Assembly (NCBI RefSeq): GCF_002813245.1
Contig: NZ_PHUF01000004.1
Coordinates: forward strand, 1-64,000
Reading direction: 5' to 3'
Source of the DNA: Novosphingobium kunmingense
GTDB lineage: Bacteria; Pseudomonadota; Alphaproteobacteria; Sphingomonadales; Sphingomonadaceae
DNA length: 64,000 nucleotides
Position numbers and translations under genes: made by a program. The notes under the pieces are model-generated. The model was not told where the DNA came from and ran no database searches. It saw only the letters and a program-made list of their open reading frames with translations. Shown here piece by piece: positions 52,809-60,012 of the stretch. The stretch's first letter is position 1, and each line of letters opens with the position of its first letter.

Positions 52809-52829
52809 GGGGCCTGCTTTGTGATGGAG

Positions 52830-53333
52830 TCAGTCATCGTCGAGCCCGACGCCCATCACCGCGCCGGTGACATAGGCGGCGTAGTCGCTGACCAGATAGG
52901 CCGCGAGATTGAATAGCGTATCGTCCGCGGCGCAGGTCTGGACAGCGTTGACGCGGATACCGTCGCGTGCCCATTCGACCCCAAGCGTCTTCGTCAGGTT
53001 GCCCAGCGCGCCGCCGGCAGCGGCCTGGTCGCTGCCCAGCGTCTGCTCGGGCGCACCGATGAACAGGATGGCGCCGGGCTTCCCCGATTCCCGCCGGCTT
53101 GCAGCAAACTCCCTGGCAAAGTGGAAACGCTGGTCAAGCCCGGCGTCGAGCGCCCCGCGCCATTCGGCGAAGCTCAATTCGTGCGCCAGCCTGGCCGGCG
53201 GGGGCGGGGCGGCATGGATCAGGACGTCGCAATCCCCGCCCTCGACGATCGTTGCGCCGTGCGCCGACAGCGCCGCGGCCAGTTCGGCGCTGCCGTTGAC
53301 AAGGCGCGCGGTCTTTCCCGACAGCCAGCCCAT
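52830..53333 (-). CDS. Degenerate SDR-like protein
   Basis: A 167-residue protein started at MGWLSGKTARLVNGSA (TGATG overlap with the upstream SDR); a longer start at 53348 is possible. It keeps the SDR order (ALGNLTKTLGVEWARDG then IRVNAVQTCAADD and LAAYLVSDYAAYVTG) but lacks the TGxxxGxG cofactor motif, has IHAAPP instead of NNAG and no YxxxK (GSDQAAAGGALG). It is likely a non-catalytic partner or a decaying gene. Reading frame and spacing are intact, which favours a retained role as partner of a neighbouring SDR. Confidence 0.75.
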   Translation of the reverse strand: MGWLSGKTARLVNGSAELAAALSAHGATIVEGGDCDVLIHAAPPPPARLAHELSFAEWRGALDAGLDQRFHFAREFAASRRESGKPGAILFIGAPEQTLGSDQAAAGGALGNLTKTLGVEWARDGIRVNAVQTCAADDTLFNLAAYLVSDYAAYVTGAVMGVGLDDD

Positions 53334-54214
53334 CAGCGCCACCCCCACGGACCGTCCGCCCGTTCCCGGGGGGGCACGAAATCGGGCATCATCAGCGAGC
53401 GGCGCAGGCTTTCCCCGCCGTCCTGAAGGATGACCTGGCCGGTCAGCCCTTCCAGCAGCGGAGTGCAGGTCAGCGCGGACAACCAGCCGAACTCATGGAT
53501 CGAACCGGTGCGTCCGGCCGGAATCATGTTCTGCAGCGGTTCGGTCCCGCCTTCGCGCCGTCCTGCAGTTGAGGTTTCGTGGGGGAAGAACCCGGCCGCT
53601 ATCGCGTTGACCCGAATGCCGAAGGGCGCCCAGTCGCGCGCCATCTTCTTCGTCATCGTCGCCTGCGCGGTCTTGGCCGCGGCCGAATGGGCATCGCCGG
53701 GGAAACCGGTCCAAATGTACTGGGCGGAATTGTTGACGATCGCCCCGCCCTCGCCCCGGGAAATCCGCCGCCGGGCAAACTCGCTCGAGCACAGGAAGGT
53801 GCCGTCGATCGCGATCCGCGTGACCGCGTTCCACGCGTTGACCGAAATATCCTCGGCAAGGACGGGAAAGTTCGCCCCGGCGTTGTTGGCAAGCAGACTG
53901 ACCGGCCCCAGTTCGCGCTCGACTTCGTCGAAGGCCGCGGCGACCTGGTCGGGATGCCGCACGTCGCAGCTCAGCGCGTGAGCCCTGACCCCGAGCTCGT
54001 CGATCCGGGCGGCGCCGGCCTGGGCCTTTTCAAGGCTGCGCCCCATGACCGCGACCTGCGCTCCGCCCTGGGCGAAGGCCCGCGCCATCGCCAGCCCCAT
54101 GCCCGACCCGCCGCCGGTGACCAGGACGGTGCGCCCCGAAAATATGTCGGCGGAATAGGGCGGCGCATCGAACGGCGGCGGCAGGGAAATGACGTGATGG
54201 GCGGGAACCGGCAT
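53333..54214 (-). CDS. SDR oxidoreductase, 2,4-dienoyl-CoA reductase-like
   Basis: A 293-residue SDR started at MPVPAHHVISLPPPFDAPP (ATG 54214; the open frame has a TTG two codons earlier). Cofactor motif TGGGSGMGLAM, NNAGAN, and SAAAKTAQATMTKK with Ser at the position of the usual Tyr, as in dienoyl-CoA reductases and in the paralogue at 8127. The C-terminal ESLRRSLMMPDFVPP matches that paralogue. First gene of an SDR operon behind a motif A site. Confidence 0.88.
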   Translation of the reverse strand: MPVPAHHVISLPPPFDAPPYSADIFSGRTVLVTGGGSGMGLAMARAFAQGGAQVAVMGRSLEKAQAGAARIDELGVRAHALSCDVRHPDQVAAAFDEVERELGPVSLLANNAGANFPVLAEDISVNAWNAVTRIAIDGTFLCSSEFARRRISRGEGGAIVNNSAQYIWTGFPGDAHSAAAKTAQATMTKKMARDWAPFGIRVNAIAAGFFPHETSTAGRREGGTEPLQNMIPAGRTGSIHEFGWLSALTCTPLLEGLTGQVILQDGGESLRRSLMMPDFVPPRERADGPWGWR

Positions 54215-54250
54215 GGTCAAAGCTTGCGGTCGAAGGTCTGGCCTGTCAAG

Positions 54251-54266
54251 ACATAGCTAACTAGGT
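54251..54266 (+). promoter_or_regulatory. Motif A operator-like palindrome (site 10)
   Basis: ACATAGCTAACTAGGT matches 13 of 16 consensus bases. It lies between the divergent SDR (ATG 54214) and lactonase-like (ATG 54287) genes, about 20-37 bases from each start. Confidence 0.55.
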
Positions 54267-54286
54267 CATATAAGAAGGGGATGCAA

Positions 54287-55144
54287 ATGGAGGTTCTCGC
54301 CGAAGGCCTGGCCTTCCCCGAAGGACCGGTCGTGATGACCGACGGATCGGTGATCCTTGTCGAGCTGTCCGGCGGGCGGATCACCCGGTGCTGGAACGGT
54401 CGCCAGGAAACTATCTGCGCGATCGGCGGCGGTCCCAACGGTGCGGCCATCGGCCCGGACGGCGCGCTGTGGGTCTGCAACAACGGCGGACTTGACACGG
54501 CGAAGTTCCAGCACGCCCGTGGTCCGGGGTGCGAGGGTCGGATCGAGCGGGTCGACCTCGCCTCCGGCCGGTTCGAGCGGGTTTACGACAGCTGCGACGG
54601 GATCGGATTGGAAGCCCCGAACGACCTCGTCTTCGACGCCGAGGGGCGGATGTGGTTCACCGATCTGGGCAAGAGCCACGACGGCATCCGCACTGCCAGC
54701 GGCCTGTTCACCTGCCTGCCGGACGGCAGTTCGATCACCGCGATCAACCGCCGCGCCGTCAGCTACAACGGCATCGGCCTTTCTCCCGATGGAACGGCGA
54801 TCTATTGCGCCGACACCCACCAGGCGCGGTTGTGGCGCTTTGACCGCAGGGTCGAGCCGCAGCGGCCGCAATGGGTGGCAACAGCTCCCGGTCCGGTCGG
54901 TTTCGACAGCCTGGCGGTGACCGCCGCCGGGAACGTCTGCGTGGCGACGCTGTTCGACGGCGGCATCACCACGATCACGCCAGAGGGCGCAACGACCAGG
55001 CGCGACTTCGACGACGCCTATGTCACCAACATCGCCTTCGGGGGATCCGACATGCGGGACGCCTTCATCACCCTTTCGGCACAGGGAGCGCTGATCAGGG
55101 TGCGCTGGGACGAGCCGGGTCTGCGGCTGGCCTTCAATGGCTGA
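54287..55144 (+). CDS. SMP-30/gluconolactonase-family lactonase
   Basis: A 285-residue beta-propeller protein started at MEVLAEGLAFPEGPV (SD AGAAGGGG; an ATG at 54281 lies inside that SD). Metal-site residues are visible: Glu in AFPEGPV, Asn in EAPNDLVFD, and Asp in GLSPDGTAIYCADT. The family hydrolyses lactones with a divalent metal. It stands directly before a SnoaL-like gene and the kinase/ACAD operon that resembles levulinate-type 4-hydroxyacid catabolism, so it may open a gamma-lactone to a 4-hydroxy acid. It diverges from the SDR at 54214 and shares the motif A site. Confidence 0.88.
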   Translation: MEVLAEGLAFPEGPVVMTDGSVILVELSGGRITRCWNGRQETICAIGGGPNGAAIGPDGALWVCNNGGLDTAKFQHARGPGCEGRIERVDLASGRFERVYDSCDGIGLEAPNDLVFDAEGRMWFTDLGKSHDGIRTASGLFTCLPDGSSITAINRRAVSYNGIGLSPDGTAIYCADTHQARLWRFDRRVEPQRPQWVATAPGPVGFDSLAVTAAGNVCVATLFDGGITTITPEGATTRRDFDDAYVTNIAFGGSDMRDAFITLSAQGALIRVRWDEPGLRLAFNG

Positions 55145-55559
55145 CCTCGCCGCAGACCGCGACTCGATCCGGCACCTCCTCGCCCTCTACACCTACAACG
55201 GCGACCGCGGCCGCGTGGAGCAACTGGCCGCGTGCTTTGCGCAGGCGGGCGTCCTCGAATTTCCCGGCACCGTTGCGACGGGACCGGACGATATTGCCGC
55301 GGCACTGCAGTCCGGAACCCGCAATCCGGCGCTCAGCTTCGTGCATCACCACATCACCAATCCGCTGATCGAAATCGATCACGATACCGCCACGGCGCGG
55401 TCCTACTTTTCTGTCCATACCGACATCGGACCCGACCATTCCGGCACCTATTCCGACTGGCTCGTTCGAACTCCGCAGGGCTGGCGCTTCGCCCGGCGGC
55501 TGGTGCGGATCGACTGGCAGGCCCCCGGATCCCTGTTCAGAGCGATGGTAACGCGCTGA
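55137..55559 (+). CDS. SnoaL-like (NTF2 fold) protein
   Basis: A 140-residue protein of the SnoaL_4/NTF2-like fold: IRHLLALYTYNGDRGRVEQL, FVHHHITNPLIEID, and WRFARRLVRID. Such small cup-shaped proteins are isomerases, dehydratases or hydrolases of ring and terpenoid substrates, including the ketosteroid isomerase fold. Conserved His in HHHITN and Asp in GDRGR could be catalytic. It overlaps the lactonase by 8 bases and is co-transcribed with it. Confidence 0.82.
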   Translation: MADLAADRDSIRHLLALYTYNGDRGRVEQLAACFAQAGVLEFPGTVATGPDDIAAALQSGTRNPALSFVHHHITNPLIEIDHDTATARSYFSVHTDIGPDHSGTYSDWLVRTPQGWRFARRLVRIDWQAPGSLFRAMVTR

Positions 55560-55565
55560 TCGATT

Positions 55566-55581
55566 TGACACTGTAGTGTCA
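55566..55581. promoter_or_regulatory. Perfect 7+2+7 palindrome before the MarR gene
   Basis: TGACACT (55566-55572) and AGTGTCA (55575-55581) flank GT; a further TGACAC follows at 55585-55590. It is 19 bases before the MarR ATG and the likely MarR operator. Confidence 0.65.
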
Positions 55582-55599
55582 TTCTGACACCGTTGTTCT

Positions 55600-56058
55600 A
55601 TGTCCGATTCGCATTCCGCGCCGATCCGCCTGCTCGACGCCCTGGTTCGGTTGCAAGGCCGCCTGAGGGGCGCCTTTGCCGAAGTGCAGCATGGCACCGG
55701 GCTGTCGCAAATGGAGCACACCGTGCTAGCTGCAGTCGCCGAAGCACGCAGCGCGCCGACCGTGCCGCAGATCGGCCGATCGCTGGGCCACCCGCGGCAG
55801 GTCATCCAGCGCGCCGCAAACGCCCTTCGCGCCAAGGGCCTCATCTTGGTGACCGACAACCCCGATCACAAACGCGCCCAGCTCCTCAGTGCAACGTCGG
55901 CGGGGGCCGCCATCCAGGCCGAATGCAATCGCCGCGCCGAGGCTATTGCCAAGCGCTTGCAGGAGCAGACGGAGCCAGTCCGTCTCGAACAGGCAATCGT
56001 CCTGGTGGAGGCGATACGCGCCGACCTCGACGCTGGAGCAAGGGGCGACGGGGCATGA
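55600..56058 (+). CDS. MarR-family regulator
   Basis: A 152-residue MarR protein. The winged helix covers LSQMEHTVLAAVAEA, VPQIGRSLGHPRQVIQRAAN and the wing LVTDNPDHKRAQLLSATSAG. It heads the plus-strand operon 55600-60993 and overlaps the kinase gene by 4 bases. The perfect palindrome right before it suggests repression of its own operon, lifted by a phenolic, lactone or acyl ligand. The motif differs from motifs A and B, so this module has its own control. Confidence 0.92.
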   Translation: MSDSHSAPIRLLDALVRLQGRLRGAFAEVQHGTGLSQMEHTVLAAVAEARSAPTVPQIGRSLGHPRQVIQRAANALRAKGLILVTDNPDHKRAQLLSATSAGAAIQAECNRRAEAIAKRLQEQTEPVRLEQAIVLVEAIRADLDAGARGDGA

Positions 56059-57113
56059 GCGCTGCCCTCGCCGATCCCGAACGGTTGGCCCGATGGCTCG
56101 ACACGCAGATCCCCGACCTTGGCGATGGCCCCTTGCGGATCGCCCAGCTTCACGGCGGCACCTCCAACGTCATCCTGACGCTCAATCGCGGCGGCAGCGA
56201 CATGGTTCTGCGCCGCCCGCCCGCCGTGCCCCCGCCGGGCAGCGAAAAGGGCGTGCTGCGCGAAGCCCGCGTGTTGACGGCACTCAATGGAACGCCGGTC
56301 CCGCATCCCCACTGCCACGGCGTGTGCGACGATCCGGACGTCATCGGCGCGCCGTTCTACGTGATGGAGCGGGTCGAAGGCTGGGCCGCCGAACTGCGCG
56401 ACGAACGGATCCATCACCGCGCCCCGTTCGACCGTGCGCCCTGCGAATACGGAATCGCCTATGCCATGGTCGATGGGCTCGTCGCGCTCGCCAATGTCGA
56501 TTACCGCGCGGTCGGGCTGGAAGGCTTCGGCAAACCGGACAACTTCCTCGAACGGCAGGTCGACCGGTGGGAAAGCCAGATCCGTTCCTACCCCCGGCTC
56601 TATGGCAGCCAGTGGCGCGACCTTGCGGGGTTTGACTATGCGCGCGACTGGCTCCGCGCCAACGTGCCCGACGATTTTCGCGCCGGCGTGATTCACGGCG
56701 ATGTCGGGACGCCGAATGCGCTTTTCGCCTTTGATCGCCCGGCCCGGCTGACAGCGCTGATCGACTGGGAACTGTCGACCATCGGCGATCCGCTGATCGA
56801 CCTTGCCTGGTTTACCGGACGGCTGCGCGACGAAGACCGACCCGGCGAGATCGGCGAAGCAACGCTCTACAACGTCGCCAATTTCCCCACGCGTCAGGAA
56901 CTTGCCCGCTATTACGCCGCCGGGACCGGCCGCGATCTCGCCCGGTTCGACTACTACTGCGTGCTGGCCGCCTACAAGAGCGGCTGCATCCTCGAATACA
57001 AGGTTGCCCAGAGCGCGGCGGGGATACTCCCGCGCGAGACGGGCCTATTCTTCGACAAGCTGGTCCGGGCGGCCTTCGCCCGCGCAGAGAGCCTTGCCCG
57101 CAAGGCCGGATAA
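56055..57113 (+). CDS. Aminoglycoside-phosphotransferase-fold kinase, LvaA/ACAD10-11 N-domain-like
   Basis: A 352-residue kinase started at MSAALADPERLARWLD (ATGA overlap with MarR). ATP loop LHGGTSNVILTL, VMERVEGW hinge, catalytic loop VIHGDVGTPNALF (about residues 211-223) and LIDWELSTIGDPLIDLAWF, the DFG-equivalent with the typical ACAD10/11 extension. Relatives are the kinase domains of ACAD10 and ACAD11 and LvaA of Pseudomonas, which phosphorylate the 4-hydroxyl of 4-hydroxyacyl-CoA. The next gene is an ACAD11-like dehydrogenase, as in those systems, so I infer the same chemistry here. Confidence 0.9.
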   Translation: MSAALADPERLARWLDTQIPDLGDGPLRIAQLHGGTSNVILTLNRGGSDMVLRRPPAVPPPGSEKGVLREARVLTALNGTPVPHPHCHGVCDDPDVIGAPFYVMERVEGWAAELRDERIHHRAPFDRAPCEYGIAYAMVDGLVALANVDYRAVGLEGFGKPDNFLERQVDRWESQIRSYPRLYGSQWRDLAGFDYARDWLRANVPDDFRAGVIHGDVGTPNALFAFDRPARLTALIDWELSTIGDPLIDLAWFTGRLRDEDRPGEIGEATLYNVANFPTRQELARYYAAGTGRDLARFDYYCVLAAYKSGCILEYKVAQSAAGILPRETGLFFDKLVRAAFARAESLARKAG

Positions 57114-57127
57114 GGAAGCCCTTTACC

Positions 57128-58408
57128 ATGTGGAACTTCTCTACCGACCCCGACTTCCAGCACCAGCTCGACTGGATGCTCGATTTCGTGAAGCGAGAGA
57201 TCGAGCCGCTCGACTACCGTTTCCCCGGGCACGGCGCGCCCTATGACGTGCGCAACGCCGAAAGCCGCGCCGCTATCAGGCCGCTTCAGGACGAGGTGCG
57301 GCGGCGCGGCCTGTGGGCGTGTCACCTGGGTCCGCACCTTGGCGGACCGGGGTTCGGCCAGGTCAGGCTGGCGCTGATGAACGAGATCCTCGGCCGGTCC
57401 TACTGGGCGCCGACCGTCTTCGGCACCGCCGCGCCGGATACCGGAAATGCCGAGATCCTTGCCATGTTCGGCACCGACGAACAGAAGGACCGCTACCTGA
57501 AGCCGCTGATGGATGGCGAGATCGTCTCGTGCTTCTCGATGACCGAACCGCAGGCCGGTGCGGATCCCAAGGAATTCGCCTGCAAGGCCACGCAGCAGGG
57601 CAACGAATGGGTGATCGAGGGCGAAAAGTGGTTCTCGTCCAACGCCCGCTATGCCGAATTCCTGATTGTCATGGCGGTGACCAATCCGGAAAACCCGCCG
57701 CACGGCCGGATGAGCATGCTGATCGTCCCGACCGATACCCCGGGCGTCGAAATCATCCGCAACGTCAAGGTCATGGGCGACAGCCATTCCGCAGACGACG
57801 GGATCCACGGCTACATCCGCTACAATCAGGTCCGGGTTCCGCTCGATGCGATGCTGGGCCAGCCCGGCGAAGGCTTCAAGGTTGCCCAGGCGCGGCTTGG
57901 CGGCGGGCGGGTGCACCATGCGATGCGTACCCTCGGCAAATGCCAGCGCGCGCTCGACATGATGGTTGAACGGGCCAATTCGCGCCAGACGCAGGGCAAG
58001 CGCCTTGCCGAGCACCAGTTCGTCCAAGGCATGATCGCCGACAGCTGGATCGAGCTCGAGCAGTTCCGCATGCTGGTGATGAAAACCGCCTGGACCATCG
58101 ACGAGATCGAGGCCGGACGTGTCCCCCCGATCGCGCCGCGGACGCTGATCGCGATGTGCAAGGTACAGATGGCAAAAGTCTATCACGACATCATCCAGCG
58201 CGCGATCCACATACACGGCAGCCTCGGTGTCACCCTCGAACTGCCGCTGGCCGATTGGTGGGGCGGCGTCGCCAGTCTCGCGCTTGCCGACGGACCGACC
58301 GAGGTACACAAGGCCCAAGTCGCCAAGGCGCTGCTCAAGCGCGGCGCGGCGGCGCCCGGACTGTTTCCGAGCGAGCATATTCCGACACGCATGAAGGCGT
58401 CTGGCTGA
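57128..58408 (+). CDS. Acyl-CoA dehydrogenase, ACAD11/LvaC-like
   Basis: A 426-residue ACAD. Distinct for this subgroup are MWNFSTDPDFQHQLDWMLDF, the GPGFGQVRLALMNEILGRS start of the helical domain, CFSMTEPQAGADPKEF, and HGSLGVTLELPLADWW near the C-terminus. In ACAD11 and LvaC-type enzymes it acts after the kinase: the 4-phosphoacyl-CoA is dehydrogenated, phosphate is lost and the chain is rearranged for beta-oxidation. It follows the kinase by 14 bases and overlaps the SDR by one base. Confidence 0.93.
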   Translation: MWNFSTDPDFQHQLDWMLDFVKREIEPLDYRFPGHGAPYDVRNAESRAAIRPLQDEVRRRGLWACHLGPHLGGPGFGQVRLALMNEILGRSYWAPTVFGTAAPDTGNAEILAMFGTDEQKDRYLKPLMDGEIVSCFSMTEPQAGADPKEFACKATQQGNEWVIEGEKWFSSNARYAEFLIVMAVTNPENPPHGRMSMLIVPTDTPGVEIIRNVKVMGDSHSADDGIHGYIRYNQVRVPLDAMLGQPGEGFKVAQARLGGGRVHHAMRTLGKCQRALDMMVERANSRQTQGKRLAEHQFVQGMIADSWIELEQFRMLVMKTAWTIDEIEAGRVPPIAPRTLIAMCKVQMAKVYHDIIQRAIHIHGSLGVTLELPLADWWGGVASLALADGPTEVHKAQVAKALLKRGAAAPGLFPSEHIPTRMKASG

Positions 58409-59148
58409 TGGATCCGCTGTTCGATTTCACCGGCAAGGTGGTGCTCGTCACCGGGGGCAGCCGCGGGCTCGGTTACCAGATGGTCAAGGCCTTTGCAGAA
58501 CGAGGGGCAAACGTCATCATTGCCAGCCGCAAGCTCGATAACTGCGAAGCCGTGGCCGACGAATGCCGGGCACTGGGCCGCCGCGCGCTGGCGCTTTCGG
58601 CCCACGTCGGCCGCTGGGCCGAATGCGATGCGCTGATCGAGGCAGCCTATGCCGAATTCGGCAGGATCGATGTTCTGGTCAACAACGCCGGCATGTCCCC
58701 GCCATGCCCGAGCCACGAATTGGGTGAGAGCCTGTTCGATTCGGTGCTCAACCTCAATTTCAAGGGGCCGTTCAGGCTGGCGAGCCAGATCGGCCACCGC
58801 ATGGCCCAGGGCGACGGCGGCTGCATCATCAACATCAGCTCGACCGGTGCGCTGATGGCGCTTCCGGGCGTGGTTCCATATGGCGCGGCCAAGGCAGCGC
58901 TGAACGCCATGACGGTCTCGCTGAGCCGCGAGTATGGCCCCAAGGTGCGGGTCAACACGATCAGCGCGGGCCCCTTCCTGACTGACATCGCAGATGCCTG
59001 GGATCCCGCCAAACGGGAAAAGCAGCCGGTTGCACTGGGCCGCCCGGGCAATCCCGAAGAAATCGTCACCGCCGCTCTGATGCTGGCCAGTCCGGCGTCA
59101 TCGTATACAACCGGTGCGCTGCTGCGGGTCGATGGAGGTCAACAATGA
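58408..59148 (+). CDS. SDR oxidoreductase
   Basis: A 246-residue classical SDR started at MDPLFDFTGKVVLVTG (TGATG overlap). GGSRGLGYQM cofactor loop, NNAGMSPPCP, ISSTGALMALPGVVPYGAAK (Ser, YGAAK) and PGNPEEIVTAALMLASPAS. Probably the 3-hydroxyacyl-CoA dehydrogenase of the kinase/ACAD operon, oxidising the 3-hydroxy isomer made after phosphate loss. Confidence 0.91.
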   Translation: MDPLFDFTGKVVLVTGGSRGLGYQMVKAFAERGANVIIASRKLDNCEAVADECRALGRRALALSAHVGRWAECDALIEAAYAEFGRIDVLVNNAGMSPPCPSHELGESLFDSVLNLNFKGPFRLASQIGHRMAQGDGGCIINISSTGALMALPGVVPYGAAKAALNAMTVSLSREYGPKVRVNTISAGPFLTDIADAWDPAKREKQPVALGRPGNPEEIVTAALMLASPASSYTTGALLRVDGGQQ

Positions 59149-60011
59149 GCGCAACCCTCTCAGGCAAAGGGTGCGTCGTCACCGGAGCCGCTTCCGGGAT
59201 CGGCAAGGCGCTGGCCGAGCAGCTTCACGCAGCGGGAGCGCGCCTGGTGCTGGCCGACATCGATCTGACCCGCACCGAAGCTGCGGCTGCCGAACTGCCT
59301 GGAACAATTGCCCTCCACTGCGATGTCAGCGATCACGCCAGCGTCGAGGCTTTGGCGCACGCCGCCGCACAGCAACTGGGGCAGATCGATCTGGTTTTCG
59401 CCAACGCCGGGACCATCGTCAATGGCCCGCTGGTGAAGTCGACCCCCGAGGAATTCGACTGGCTGATGGCGGTGAATCTGCGCGGCGCCTGGTCTTCGTT
59501 GACGGTGTTTGCGCGCGCTTTGCTCGAACAGGATCAGGGCGGCAGGATCTGCGTGACGGCATCGGAGCATTCGCTGGGGCTGCAGCACACAGGCGCGGGG
59601 ATTTACACCGCCAGCAAACAGGCCGTGCTCGCCCTCGCCGACGTCATGCGCGCCGAACTGCCCGACAAGGTCGGGATCAGCGTATTCTGTCCGGGGTTGG
59701 TCTCTACCGGGCTTGCCGATGCTGTTCGTCCCGCGTTCGTGCGGCAACCCAAACCACACCAGCTCGAATTTTCGCGCGCGGTGCAGTCGCAAGGGATGAG
59801 CGCAGCGCAAGCCGCCGAAGCGGCCATAGCCGGCGCCGTCCGCGGCGATTTCCTGATCGTCACGCATCCCAATTCATTTGCCGCAGCAAAGCGCCGCTTT
59901 GCCGAGATCGAAGCCGCGTTTGCCGCGCAAGCTCCGGTTGGCGCTGACGCCGATCGCTATGACGTAAACCGGATTGCCGCCGATCTGCTCGCAGCACAGG
60001 AGCGCAAGTAG
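59145..60011 (+). CDS. SDR oxidoreductase
   Basis: A 288-residue SDR with TGAASGIGKAL, ANAGTIVNGP, TASEHSLGLQHTGAGIYTASK (Ser region and YTASK), and FCPGLVSTGLAD. The C-terminal region carries helical RRFAEIEAAFAAQAPVG rather than the usual DGG end, as in SDRs for larger substrates. It overlaps its upstream neighbour by 4 bases and is part of the MarR operon. Substrate unknown. Confidence 0.9.
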   Translation: MSATLSGKGCVVTGAASGIGKALAEQLHAAGARLVLADIDLTRTEAAAAELPGTIALHCDVSDHASVEALAHAAAQQLGQIDLVFANAGTIVNGPLVKSTPEEFDWLMAVNLRGAWSSLTVFARALLEQDQGGRICVTASEHSLGLQHTGAGIYTASKQAVLALADVMRAELPDKVGISVFCPGLVSTGLADAVRPAFVRQPKPHQLEFSRAVQSQGMSAAQAAEAAIAGAVRGDFLIVTHPNSFAAAKRRFAEIEAAFAAQAPVGADADRYDVNRIAADLLAAQERK

Positions 60012-60012
60012 C

